33,649 nucleotides of DNA, from NCBI GenBank assembly GCA_031258995.1, contig JAIRMB010000038.1:1-33649 (forward strand), given 5' to 3'. This DNA is from Puniceicoccales bacterium (GTDB lineage Bacteria; Verrucomicrobiota; Verrucomicrobiia; Opitutales; JAIRLM01). Shown here in pieces: positions 8,140 to 16,743 of this stretch; position 1 is the first letter of the stretch; each line of letters begins with the position of its first letter. A program made the translations under genes and the position numbers. The notes below the pieces were generated by a model. The model ran no database searches and was not told the DNA's origin. It worked only from the letters and a program-made list of their open reading frames with translations.

Positions 8140-10488
8140 GTGCTAGTGGAATCTGCAGCTGTGGCGGTCGATCTCGTTCGCGAATTTTCTTGGCTGTTGG
8201 TGGTGGCGGCCGGTTCCGCCATAGCGGCCCGCCTGCTGCATTTTCCACTCCTGCTCGCCTACATCATAGGAGGAATTGCGCTAAATTTTAGCGTAAACGG
8301 CACGTCCATCATACAGGCCCAAGGTACCATACGGCAAATCAGCGAATTGGGTGTGATTTTTCTCATGTTCTATATGGGACTGGAGTTCGACCTGCGCAAG
8401 CTGCGGCAGCTATTCGGGCCCGTGATTATCGCGCTGGTTTTTCAAACCCTATTCATGATTTTTTTAGGTAGGGCGATCGCACCATTTTTGGGCTGGGGTG
8501 GGCTGAACGGCTTATTTTTAGGCGGACTTTTGGCCATCAGCTCCACCATGATCGCCGTTCCCGTGCTGGCGGAGCAGGGTGCGCTGCAAAAAAATTTCGC
8601 CCGATTGGCCATGGGCCTTCTAATCTTCGAGGACATTTTGGCAGTCCTGCTCCTGGTTGTCCTTTCCGGCATTGCCATTACCGGCTACTTTGACTGGGAT
8701 GCCGTCGGCCGCATCACCTTCTTCGTCGGCGCCTTCGTACTGACAATTTTCTTCCTGGGCCGGCTCTCCATGCCTCTTTTCATCCGCATGGTGAAAAAAT
8801 TTCGCTCGGAAGAATTTTTCACGGTCGTCGTCGTTGGCGTTTTACTCGCCGTCGGCCTGCTGGCGGAAGCGGCCCATTTTTCCACGGCCCTCGGGGCCTT
8901 TTTGGCCGGCGCCATCTTTTGTAATACGGAAATTGCCGAAATTGTCGAAGAGACCATGCGCCCTATTCGTACGCTCTTTACGGCCATTTTTTTCCTCTCC
9001 ACGGGCCTGTCCGTTGACCTAAGTCAACTGGCGGCCTACGCCGGCCCCATTCTCCTGCTTACCTTCCTCGTTTTCGTCGTAAAAGTGTTGGCCTGTTTTC
9101 TCGGATTCTTTCTGAGCGGTCAGAGCGGAGAAGACAGCTTTCGAGCGCCCATGGCCACGGCACAGATCGGCGAATTTAGTTTTGTCATTGCTTCTCTAGG
9201 CACCTCTCTCGGAGTAACTAACAATAGTTTGCTCAGTTTGGCCATCGGCGTGTCCCTGGGCACCGCTTTCTGCACAGCCCTTTTGAGCCCCCGGGCTGGA
9301 GCAATTTTCCGATTTCTTATTCGCTTCTGGCCCAAGTCTCTACTGAAATTCGGCCGCATTTATCGGGAGACGCTCACCACGATCGGTCTCCGCTTTTCCC
9401 AAAACAAATCCCTTAATTTTGCCCTGCGGCCGCTGGTTTACATCGTAGTAAATGCGCTGCTTTTTTTCTCACTTTTGACGCTCGCCTCCTACGCGATCCG
9501 CTTCGTGGATCGCGTGGCCCTCATGGACTATCTAGATTGGCATATGTCTCTGGCCATTTGGGCCATCGCCGCTCTCCTCTCCTTGCCGCTCATCACCACA
9601 ATCGTTCGGCAGGTTAATGTCCTTTTCGTCGGCCTCATCGAAAACTCCCTCCTCTCCATCCGTGAGAAATCTAAGACCTTCCTACTTGGTCGATTAAGTG
9701 GTGTGTTCCAAACGGCCATTTTTTCCTTTTTACTGCTCCTTCTCGGTGGCATTTTTCTTTCCGTCGCCGCGCCGACCCTCCCCCGAGGCGTTCCACTCTA
9801 TGTCTTTCTAATGCTATTACTTTTGGCCGGTTTCCTTTTCCGTCGTCGCATGCTGCAGGTCAACAATCGCCTGGAGGGCTATTTCATGGCCACCTTCAGC
9901 CGCGACATTCACTCCCAACTGGCCAGCCAGAGGGAGACCGTGCTAAAGAAGCTTTCTGCCCAGTCCATCGAGGACCTAGACATGCTGGAGGTGCCACTCT
10001 CCGAAGAGCACTGCGGTTGCTACGTTTCCATCAGGGACCTGTCCCTACGGGAACGCTTTGGCGTTAGCATTATTGCGCTTCGGCACCGCAGCCATCTGCT
10101 CTTTTCCCCTCCGGCCGATTGCCTACTGGTTCCCGGCACAAGTCTCATTTTGATCGGTAATCGGGAGGACCTGGACCGAGTCCGCGGCTATTTCGCCACG
10201 CCGGCCGTCACAAGCGAGGAAATTCGAGAGGGATTGGAGGCCGTTGAGATTGCCTGTCTACCCCTCCATACCCGCCACGGTCTAGTGGGGAAAACTTTGG
10301 AGGAGAGTCAATTGCGCAAAAAATTTCGGGTCAACGTCGTAAAGATCCTGCGGAAGGAGGGACCGGTCCCCATGCCTCCTCCCTGCGAAGTTTTCCGCAA
10401 CGACGACGTACTGGTCTTGGCCGGCGAGGGAAGCGCCATCCGTCGCACGCAGGAACAGTTCGATTGCCTGTCGGTGGCGGAGGTCTGA
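8140..10488 (+). CDS. KefB/CPA2-family cation:proton antiporter with two RCK-C domains
   Basis: A monovalent cation/proton antiporter-2 family protein of 782 residues. The first ~390 residues are the Na/H-exchanger domain, with LLAYIIGGIAL, GLEFDLRKLRQLFGP, LLAISSTMIAVPVL and the FEDILAVLLL segment that supplies the transport aspartate. A second hydrophobic block follows (about 430-600), with six or so predicted helices. At the C-terminus are two RCK_C (TrkA-C-like) units, about 615-690 and 701-778 (TSLILIGNREDLDRVRGYF, DDVLVLAGEGSAIRRTQEQF). There is no GxGxxG TrkA-N domain, so NAD(H) gating of the KefB/KefC kind is unlikely; a different ligand may bind the RCK_C pair. The start is a GTG at 8140 or 8146 without a Shine-Dalgarno. 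It is divergent from 7440-8063. Confidence 0.92.
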   Translation: MLVESAAVAVDLVREFSWLLVVAAGSAIAARLLHFPLLLAYIIGGIALNFSVNGTSIIQAQGTIRQISELGVIFLMFYMGLEFDLRKLRQLFGPVIIALVFQTLFMIFLGRAIAPFLGWGGLNGLFLGGLLAISSTMIAVPVLAEQGALQKNFARLAMGLLIFEDILAVLLLVVLSGIAITGYFDWDAVGRITFFVGAFVLTIFFLGRLSMPLFIRMVKKFRSEEFFTVVVVGVLLAVGLLAEAAHFSTALGAFLAGAIFCNTEIAEIVEETMRPIRTLFTAIFFLSTGLSVDLSQLAAYAGPILLLTFLVFVVKVLACFLGFFLSGQSGEDSFRAPMATAQIGEFSFVIASLGTSLGVTNNSLLSLAIGVSLGTAFCTALLSPRAGAIFRFLIRFWPKSLLKFGRIYRETLTTIGLRFSQNKSLNFALRPLVYIVVNALLFFSLLTLASYAIRFVDRVALMDYLDWHMSLAIWAIAALLSLPLITTIVRQVNVLFVGLIENSLLSIREKSKTFLLGRLSGVFQTAIFSFLLLLLGGIFLSVAAPTLPRGVPLYVFLMLLLLAGFLFRRRMLQVNNRLEGYFMATFSRDIHSQLASQRETVLKKLSAQSIEDLDMLEVPLSEEHCGCYVSIRDLSLRERFGVSIIALRHRSHLLFSPPADCLLVPGTSLILIGNREDLDRVRGYFATPAVTSEEIREGLEAVEIACLPLHTRHGLVGKTLEESQLRKKFRVNVVKILRKEGPVPMPPPCEVFRNDDVLVLAGEGSAIRRTQEQFDCLSVAEV

Positions 10489-10577
10489 ATTTTTCCGCGA
10501 AAATGGGACGTGACCTGCTCCTGTGGAGGCGCTTTTAGATTCTCCGGATCCCGTTGCGAGAATGACTGCAAAACCCA

Positions 10578-10606
10578 TTGACGGGTCACAACTCTGAATT
10601 TAGAAG
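10578..10606 (+). promoter_or_regulatory. Predicted promoter of ftsK close to the start codon
   Basis: TTGACG at 10578-10583 and TAGAAG at 10601-10606 are spaced by 17 nt. The GTG start at 10612 follows after five bases. An AAGGAG Shine-Dalgarno-like string overlaps the -10 but lies only two bases from the GTG, too close for normal use. This could be a leaderless promoter or a chance overlap. Confidence 0.45.
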
Positions 10607-10611
10607 GAGTT

Positions 10612-12783
10612 GTGGCTTCCCGTACCAGCGAAAGGCCCGCCTCTACGCCGGTCGAATGGCCTAAGAGACGCCTGCGCGGCATCACTTACGGCTGTCTGGC
10701 CGCTCTGCTTCTGCTGGCCCTATTCGGCTATGACCCGGCCCAATGTCCCTGGCTCAGTACGATGGCGACCGCTCCGGACGGCCCCCATAATCCCATCGGC
10801 ACTTTCGGACTTTCTGTCACCTTCGGTGGCCTATCCGCATTGGGACTGGCCTACCTGCTAATTCCCGGCTTCCTCCTCCGCGCTTGCCACTGCCACACCT
10901 TCCGCAGCAGCCGCCCCATGGGGCGGGGCCGATTTCGCGCCATGCTTCTCTCCGTCGCTCTCGCCCCGATTCTTTTGGCCCAATTGCAGAGCAACTTTGC
11001 CTTCCTCCGCTGCCGATTTTTGGAACGTTTTTTTCTGGACGGCCTTGGCGGCTGGGTCGGCGACATCGCCTACACCTACGCCTTTTTCACATTGCTCGGC
11101 AGCGCCGGCACCGCCCTAGCGGTTACCATTCCACTTTTTCTCGCCCTCTGGTGTGTCTTCACCGGTAAAAATTCTTTGCCGGAAGCTATGGAAGGACTGT
11201 TGGAAAAATTGAACCGTCTCCTACGCGTCCCGTTCCTCTTCCTTCGGCGGCTAATTACATTTCCCTTCGGTCGCGGAAAAACGACGGAGCCGAGTGCCTT
11301 TGCGCTACTGGAGGAAGTGCAGGGAAATCTGCCCATAGCCGGCGTGGAAGAGGGCGAGATCCCAGAAGAACTGGACGGCGTGGACGACGCACTCTTGGCC
11401 ATGAAGCGGGGGTCCGTCCAGGGTGAGCTCTTTGAGGGGGACTCTTTTGCCCAGCCCGTCTCGATCGAGCCCTACGTTTTTCCTCCCCTGGATCTGCTCG
11501 ACGGCCCTAAGGAATGCGGAGACGGCGGCATAGCCAGAGACGTATTGGCGTTGGAGTTGCGGGAGGCGCTGGAGCAGTTCGGCGTTGAGGTAGAGATCGG
11601 CGAGATCCAGTCGGGGCCCGTCATCACCCGTTTCGAAGTTCTGCCGGCACCTGGCATTCGGGTGGAAAAGATCGTCTCCTTGGACAAGAACATTGCCCTC
11701 ACTCTGCGGGCCCCGTCGGTCCGAATCCTAGCCCCCGTACCCGGAAAGAATTGCGTCGGCATCGAAGTTCCCAATGCCCAACCAGCTCCCGTTTGCCTGC
11801 GGGGCATTTTGGAATCGGAGGAGTGGCGCAATAAGACGGCGGAGATCCCCATCGTCCTAGGTCGAGGCGTGACCGGCGAGCCGCTCATCGCCGACCTGGC
11901 ACGCATGCCACACCTGCTCATCGCCGGCGCCACCGGTTCCGGAAAGACGGTCTGCATTAACTCGATCTTGGCCTCCTTTCTTTTCCATGCCTCACCGGAG
12001 GACTTGCGGCTCATCTTGGTGGATCCAAAAATTGTGGAAATGCAGGTTTACAATCGGCTTCCCCACATGCTGTTGCCCACGCTAACGGATCCCAAAAAAG
12101 TACCTAACGCGCTCCGCTGGCTCATCGGCAATATGGAATGGCGCTATCATCTCTTTGCCAGCGTAGGCGTGCGGAACATCGCCGGCTTCAACGGGAAAGT
12201 CACCCGCACGCGGGAAGAAATGGAACGGGCCAACGCCCTCGAAAAGGAACTTTCTCCGGAAGAGCGGGCCGCCATGGCGGCCGTGCGGTCCGGCCGGCGG
12301 GAGGTAGCCGCAGTGCCTCGGCAAAAATTGCCCTACATAGTTTGCGTCATCGACGAGCTGGCGGACCTGATGTTGGTCGCCCCCGATGACATCGAAAATT
12401 CCGTCACCCGCCTCGCTCAACTGGCCCGGGCCGCCGGCATCCACCTCATCTTAGCCACACAGCGGCCGTCGGTGAATGTCATCACGGGGGTAATCAAAGC
12501 TAACTTGCCCAGCCGCATCGCCTTCAAGGTGGCTTCCAAAGTGGACAGCCGCACAATTCTAGATGCCAATGGCGCGGACAGCCTTTTGGGCCGTGGCGAC
12601 ATGCTTTTTCTGCCACCGGGCGCCTCTTCCCTCCAGCGTGCCCAGGGCGCCTGGGTGAGTGATGAGGAAATCAACCGGGTCGTGGACTTCCTTGCCCGTA
12701 GCGGTCCGCCCCGCTTCGACCGGCAGGCCATGGCCTTCGTAGAAAACCCGGAAGCAGCGGCGGGTCCTGCGGGGACCGATTGA
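10612..12783 (+). CDS. ftsK: DNA translocase FtsK, lacking the C-terminal gamma domain
   Basis: A septal DNA pump that clears the chromosome termini during division. The N-terminus has about four hydrophobic segments within residues 24-185 (YGCLAALLLLALFGYD, LGLAYLLIPGFLL and others), which anchor it to the membrane. A short acidic linker follows. The FtsK alpha/beta motor has Walker A GATGSGKT near 440, Walker B VCVIDELADLM near 578 and the LATQRPSVNVITGVIKANLP motor motif. The protein ends about 30 residues after GAWVSDEEINRVVDFL, so the winged-helix gamma domain that reads KOPS and activates XerD is absent. No downstream frame supplies it. At 723 residues it is shorter than classical FtsK but near the SpoIIIE size. 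GTG start with a predicted promoter immediately upstream. Confidence 0.93.
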   Translation: MASRTSERPASTPVEWPKRRLRGITYGCLAALLLLALFGYDPAQCPWLSTMATAPDGPHNPIGTFGLSVTFGGLSALGLAYLLIPGFLLRACHCHTFRSSRPMGRGRFRAMLLSVALAPILLAQLQSNFAFLRCRFLERFFLDGLGGWVGDIAYTYAFFTLLGSAGTALAVTIPLFLALWCVFTGKNSLPEAMEGLLEKLNRLLRVPFLFLRRLITFPFGRGKTTEPSAFALLEEVQGNLPIAGVEEGEIPEELDGVDDALLAMKRGSVQGELFEGDSFAQPVSIEPYVFPPLDLLDGPKECGDGGIARDVLALELREALEQFGVEVEIGEIQSGPVITRFEVLPAPGIRVEKIVSLDKNIALTLRAPSVRILAPVPGKNCVGIEVPNAQPAPVCLRGILESEEWRNKTAEIPIVLGRGVTGEPLIADLARMPHLLIAGATGSGKTVCINSILASFLFHASPEDLRLILVDPKIVEMQVYNRLPHMLLPTLTDPKKVPNALRWLIGNMEWRYHLFASVGVRNIAGFNGKVTRTREEMERANALEKELSPEERAAMAAVRSGRREVAAVPRQKLPYIVCVIDELADLMLVAPDDIENSVTRLAQLARAAGIHLILATQRPSVNVITGVIKANLPSRIAFKVASKVDSRTILDANGADSLLGRGDMLFLPPGASSLQRAQGAWVSDEEINRVVDFLARSGPPRFDRQAMAFVENPEAAAGPAGTD

Positions 12784-12805
12784 GGCGGCACACCGCAGAA
12801 AGCGT

Positions 12806-14134
12806 TCAATCTTGCACGTTCTTTGCCCGCACCTGCAGGTAGTCAAACAGGGCCTTCACACAGACAAACTGATGCGATCGACGTGAAATTTGAACAATCT
12901 TTTGCCCAAGGGCGGCCTTTGCCACACGAACTTTTTCTTGAAACGCCGGTTGCGCCTGAACTTTTGCGGAAATTGTGTTCCGATTGAGTTTCAAAATGGC
13001 GTCCACGATATCGTCCGGAAACGTTTTCAAGCTGGAGCTTTTCTTGATCGCTTGCGCGAAAATTTCCGCCAGCGTATCCTCGTTCGGAATTTCGATGGCG
13101 CTTCCGTAATCATCAAGTGCACCGCTCTTGAAATCTTCCAGACCCACTTTCAGGGCAGGGGCAACGACTTTGGCGCAATCGCCGGCAAACTTTTGGGCCA
13201 TAAGTGCCGCCAGGCTTTTCCGAGAAAAAATATCCTCTAGAGCAGCCATAAAGCCGTCACCAAGCGACGGAAGCACCATCCCTTTCGCCTCATACCCTTG
13301 AATATCGGCCTTGAGAAAGTCTACAAGGCAAGTGCCAAGAAGAGCCCCACAGCGCTGACTTCCGCCGCACTGCCGTAAAAACTCCTTCCTGGGGTCACTC
13401 GGCTGCGCGCCGTCCCACTTCCAACCATCCCCCAACTTCTCCCAGGCCCGATCCACCACGGCAGATGCGCGAGTCTCCTCACCCAGCCCGAGGGAATCTA
13501 CCAAAAATGGAAAGAATTGACCCATGTAGCGACCGTGGCTTATAAATAGCGGCAAATGCCGCACCATGAATGCGTCAATTTCACCACTCTCCACGCCGCT
13601 CGGGAAGAAGAAATTCCGAACTTCGCCGTATTTTTCTAGCGGTGAAGACAGCCCCAACCGATTCACAACAAAATCGACGTCCCGGGAAAGGAGTGGAGTA
13701 CGATTGATAAGAAAGCGGAACGATGTGGTGGGCGAGAAAACCCCCATAAACGGCACACAGAGAGCAGCAAGAGGGAAGAAGAACGCCTTTCGAGTTAGCG
13801 CAGCTTCGACATCCGCTTTATCTTTGCCACCTTTCGGCCTACGAACAACCTGTACGATGGAAGCGGTGACTCCGACGACGAAAATAAGCGGAAGAAAAAA
13901 AATGCCAACGGCGGAAAGGACCCGCCAGGCCATCGGAGCAGCCTTCACCATCTGCTGTTGCCGATCGTCGAGCCCTAGCGGGGTGCAGCTCTCCGATGAA
14001 AAATCTACATCCGTTAAAACGCTCAGCATTATTGCTATGGCGGAAACTGCCGACTGGGCACTTGGAGGTTTACCGGATACGCGGAGCGGATTCGAACATA
14101 TCGAAGCCGGCGTAGAGGAGGGAGCATTACTCAT
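12806..14134 (-). CDS. Membrane-anchored hypothetical protein
   Basis: Not recognised. 442 residues from the ATG at 14134. The N-terminal ~60 residues are Ser/Pro-rich. A transmembrane helix follows at ~70-97 (RVLSAVGIFFLPLIFVVGV), then a basic loop, then a second hydrophobic segment at ~117-134 (AFFFPLAALCVPFMGVF). The remaining ~300 residues appear soluble and alpha-helical. The chosen ATG sits five bases after a -10-like TATATC with a TTGACT -35, which places the predicted transcription start on the ATG. The frame remains open 201 bp further upstream, but that extension would span the promoter and has poor protein character. It converges with ftsK with only 22 bp between. The architecture parallels 1572-3524, although alignment by eye is not convincing. 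Confidence 0.72.
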   Translation of the reverse strand: MSNAPSSTPASICSNPLRVSGKPPSAQSAVSAIAIMLSVLTDVDFSSESCTPLGLDDRQQQMVKAAPMAWRVLSAVGIFFLPLIFVVGVTASIVQVVRRPKGGKDKADVEAALTRKAFFFPLAALCVPFMGVFSPTTSFRFLINRTPLLSRDVDFVVNRLGLSSPLEKYGEVRNFFFPSGVESGEIDAFMVRHLPLFISHGRYMGQFFPFLVDSLGLGEETRASAVVDRAWEKLGDGWKWDGAQPSDPRKEFLRQCGGSQRCGALLGTCLVDFLKADIQGYEAKGMVLPSLGDGFMAALEDIFSRKSLAALMAQKFAGDCAKVVAPALKVGLEDFKSGALDDYGSAIEIPNEDTLAEIFAQAIKKSSSLKTFPDDIVDAILKLNRNTISAKVQAQPAFQEKVRVAKAALGQKIVQISRRSHQFVCVKALFDYLQVRAKNVQD

Positions 14135-14139
14135 GCGAC

Positions 14140-14169
14140 GATATATGGTCGGAATCATCCAAAAGTCAA
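14140..14169 (-). promoter_or_regulatory. Predicted leaderless promoter of 12806-14134
   Basis: On the minus strand TTGACT (14169-14164) and TATATC (14145-14140) are separated by 18 nt, and the ATG at 14134 begins six bases below the -10. The transcription start would fall on or beside the A of the ATG. No Shine-Dalgarno is present. Confidence 0.5.
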
Positions 14170-14354
14170 TCGCAAATAAAAGCGGAGAAGACGAGCAATG
14201 GAAAATTCTTTGCAAAAAACGAAAACACCCGGCTTGCCGCTTTTGCAGACCCTCATCCCGGACGATGGGCCATCGGAACACATCTAACTGGCTGGCGGAA
14301 AGTTTGGACATCGCCGAGCGGGCCCGAAGGGCCAAGAAGAACCCGTCTTATCTC

Positions 14355-14834
14355 TCACCGATCAAATACCTCCGCCATGATACGAAAAAGACTCACGTTA
14401 TAAGAGCAAACAACGTCGTAATTAGAACTTAATCGTACGCTCGGGCTTGCAATAAGACGGAACAGCAGACACCTTAAGAAATCTTTATCACCACTGGAAA
14501 GTGTTTTTATTTTCCCGCGGGCTGTGACAGTATTGAGCAAATGCGAAATTTCAACAAGAGGTTCCGACTGATCTTTATCGTCAAATGCGTTGAGCAACTG
14601 TAGTTGTGGAGCGATGGCCCGAACTTCTCCGACTGCGGAGCTAAGTGCCCGCCTGTACAGCTCTTTGTCGCAACGGGCACTCCTGGCGGCACGCAACTCA
14701 CCTTCTAGCATTGCCTTCGTCGTAACGTCGTCGCACGAATCGACCGCACCGGCAAGCGCAACAATCGCAGGATCCCGCCCCTCGCAACCTAGGGCCTGCT
14801 CGTACCTATCAAAAGCGGCATCCGACGCGTTCAT
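14355..14834 (-). CDS. Small alpha-helical protein, third gene of downstream paralogue set
   Basis: Not recognised; 159 residues and predicted to be wholly helical. The start ATG at 14834 overlaps the stop of the preceding gene (ATGA) and has an AGAGGGGG ribosome site, so the two are translationally coupled. An N-terminal segment with SCDD, a GELRAARSA-type helix and a following SAVGEV can be laid against the ACSD, DELFTVQHQ and DACGSW segments of the protein at 18585-19315. That gene occupies the same third position in the upstream paralogous set; the similarity is weak but in matching order. No transmembrane segment is seen, and the C-terminus shows no sign of a frameshift. Function unknown. 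Confidence 0.65.
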   Translation of the reverse strand: MNASDAAFDRYEQALGCEGRDPAIVALAGAVDSCDDVTTKAMLEGELRAARSARCDKELYRRALSSAVGEVRAIAPQLQLLNAFDDKDQSEPLVEISHLLNTVTARGKIKTLSSGDKDFLRCLLFRLIASPSVRLSSNYDVVCSYNVSLFRIMAEVFDR

Positions 14835-15481
14835 TGCGCCCCCTCTTTCTTTTCGCCGGGCCGAGAACACAGCCCCAACTTCCAGCCGATGAAACAAAAA
14901 AACGCGGCAAACGCCGCCGCTATTTCTGAAAAAAACGTTCTAGCAGACCCTGCAGGAAGAGTCGTTTTTTTTTCACCCCGCGCCTCAGCCTCTAGCCGAT
15001 CGGCCTCCTGATTAAGTGCGGCTACACGCTTTCGGAGCGCATCATTTTCAGACTCCGCAATCTCACCCCTCATGACGCTCTTTTCCAGGGAGTCACGCGG
15101 AACTACCGAGTCGCGAGTTTTCGGATCCCTGATCAGACGAAGGCGCTCCTCCTCCTCCTCTTTGACCTTCTGCAACTCAGCCGCAATCTCCGGCTTATAT
15201 TTCTCCTCCACCTCACGGGCGACGATTTCATCAATCTCCTGCCAGGAAAGGCCATCGTAGTCGCGCAACTCGCGGACGATCTGCATGATCTCCCCCGACC
15301 TTTGGTGGCAATACCCCACTCTGCAGAACACGGAAAACTCAGCCGCCCTATCGGACTTTTGGCCCGGACGCTCCACGCGCGGCGGCCTTGTAGTTTGTGG
15401 TACCGCAAGGGCCCCAGGTCCCACGTCGATCTCCTCAACGCGGGGAGCGCCACGATACATCGGAATTTGAATGGCGTCCAT
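14831..15481 (-). CDS. Coiled-coil protein with C-terminal membrane tail, second gene of downstream set
   Basis: Not recognised; 215 residues. The N-terminus (MDAIQIPMYRGAPRVEEID) resembles that of the protein at 19364-19825 (MDGAIVPY, then GPRVVDLTTG). The centre is charged coiled coil with Glu/Lys/Arg heptads (EKYKPEIAAELQKVKEEEEE, then ESENDALRKRVAALNQEADR). The C-terminus has a hydrophobic segment, FFSEIAAAFAAFFCFIGWKL, followed by GLCSRPGEKKEGAQ. That tail closely matches the shifted-frame tail of 20669-21501 (FFLWLGWHLGICSQPKKEEQ). This suggests a tail-anchored protein with the coil on one side of the membrane. The ATG at 15481 has an AGGAG ribosome site; the frame extends to 15499. The stop overlaps the next gene's ATG. 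Confidence 0.72.
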   Translation of the reverse strand: MDAIQIPMYRGAPRVEEIDVGPGALAVPQTTRPPRVERPGQKSDRAAEFSVFCRVGYCHQRSGEIMQIVRELRDYDGLSWQEIDEIVAREVEEKYKPEIAAELQKVKEEEEERLRLIRDPKTRDSVVPRDSLEKSVMRGEIAESENDALRKRVAALNQEADRLEAEARGEKKTTLPAGSARTFFSEIAAAFAAFFCFIGWKLGLCSRPGEKKEGAQ

Positions 15482-15518
15482 CAATCTTTCTCCTATCACC
15501 TAATCACCAACATTTCAC

Positions 15519-16142
15519 TCACGCCTTCGCCAACAGGGCGTCGATATCCGCCTTCGGCATGCCGGAAAGAAGCGCCCGGATATCGTCATCTTTAATGGAG
15601 TACACTGAAGGGTGGAATGCCCCCCACAGCGCACTGGACTTATCGTACGCCAGCTGCCGCAGAACTATCTGCCGCTTAGCTTGCTCGGCACGAGCAAGCG
15701 CTTGCGCCTCATCTATCTCCAACCGGGAGCGATCCGCTGCCTTTACGGCCTCCACCTCCGCCGCATTCAATTCGGCAACGGTCTTCTTGGATGCAGCGCC
15801 CGCCTCCTCGCCAACTAGCCCGAGGATTGCAATAATTTAAGCTCTGGATGCGGCCCTGTCCTGCTCCGGCAACGTTAGATACGCCTCCATTAGACAGCCC
15901 AGCACAGCGGCCGACTTAACACCGCTGTGGTATGCCACTATGGCCATTGTCACGTTAGTGTGCAGCCTCCGTATGTCGGCAAGCTGCGGCGCATAGAGAT
16001 TGACCGTCGCAAATTCCTTCGCGCCTGCGGCCGAACTTATGACGGAGAGTACGGTCTCCCTCTCCCTTTCTAGGCCGACTAGAGACGTCTCAAGCTTCGC
16101 AAGGGCCACGGCCTCGCTCATTGGTGGTATTTTGTCGCTCAT
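15519..16142 (-). pseudogene. Paralogue of 19825-20499 interrupted by an in-frame TAA
   Basis: From the ATG at 16142 the frame encodes 101 residues, meets TAA at 15839-15837, and then stays open in the same frame to 15519. After the TAA there are 22 codons without any ATG, GTG or TTG before a TTG at 15770. Reading through the stop gives a ~207-residue protein that aligns almost without gaps with the intact 224-residue product of 19825-20499. Matches include NV near 63, GV near 74, a shared V..C motif near 80, then IIAILGLVGEEAGAASKKTV against KILAALDCAVREAAALGIVV. The stop falls opposite about Lys102 of the intact copy. The most economical reading is a nonsense-mutated gene. Stop-codon readthrough or two separately translated halves are alternatives. 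It heads the downstream paralogue set. Confidence 0.75.
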
Positions 16143-16292
16143 TGCGGGCCTTTGGGGGCCATTCCGCGACGAAAGTCAACTAAAAAGAGGACCATATCAC
16201 ATATTTTTAATTGGTCCGCTATGGTATGCGGCTGTGAGGAATTTGCAGTGAATTTTACTTCGCCGCCGCGTTCGCAATTGTGTGAAATTTAT

Positions 16293-16298
16293 TTGACA
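16293..16298 (+). promoter_or_regulatory. Consensus -35 box (TTGACA) upstream of rnpB
   Basis: A perfect TTGACA lies about 30 bp before the start of the RNase P RNA. The hexamer 17 nt downstream (CATGCG, 16316-16321) is a poor -10, so the strength of the promoter cannot be judged from sequence. Confidence 0.4.
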
Positions 16299-16321
16299 GG
16301 TCCTTTGTCGATCTCCATGCG

Positions 16322-16710
16322 ATTGCGGCTGAGGGGAAGGCACCCGCTCGCGGGCTTGCCGGCGAGAGGAAAGTCCGGACATCGCAGGGCAGGACTCCCG
16401 ATGAAAGTCGGGGCGGGGCGTGGAAACGCGCTTCGACGGCCAGTGTCACAGAAAAGAAACCGCCCGCGCAAGCGGGTAAGGGTGAAAAGGTGGGGTAAGG
16501 GCCCACCGCGCCGGCGAGCGATCCCGGCGGCAGGGTAAACCCAGTCCGATGCAAGGCAGAATAGGGAGCCGGGTGGCCCGCCCGACGGTTCCGGGTATGC
16601 CGCACCGGCGGACCTTCGCGGATCCGCTGGAGCCTCCGCAGGGAGGCTAGATGAATGGGTGCCGCGGCCCGAAAGGGCCGAACAGAATCCGGCTTACCCC
16701 TCGATATTTT
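16322..16710 (+). ncRNA. rnpB: RNase P RNA, bacterial type A
   Basis: The catalytic RNA that removes 5' leaders from pre-tRNAs. The conserved 5' core GAGGAAAGTCCGGAC is at 16366-16380. The J5/15-type internal elements follow: CAGTGTCACAGAAA, an AAACCGCC...GCAAGCGGGTAAGGGTGAAA stretch and GCAAGGCAGAATAGGGAG. The 3' core AGATGAATGGGTGCC and ACAGAATCCGGCTTA lies at about 16650-16695. Helix P1 can be formed by GAGGGGAAG near 16331 and CTTACCCCTC near 16693. The presence of a P6-like and P16/P17-compatible region indicates the ancestral type A. The exact 5' and 3' ends are estimated to within about 10 nt. It is transcribed against the surrounding minus-strand hypothetical genes. Confidence 0.95.
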
Positions 16711-16743
16711 CGGCCGCAAATTTGGCTGGCAAATGGGACGGAA

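Noticed and set aside
8064..8222. N-terminal extension of the membrane protein at 7440
   Set aside because: Would overlap the antiporter start by ~80 bp and is Ser/Thr-rich noise.
13566..14432. 288-codon plus-strand ORF antisense to 12806-14134
   Set aside because: Ser/Arg/Pro-rich composition typical of an antisense shadow. The minus-strand frame has membrane helices, a promoter and a sensible start.
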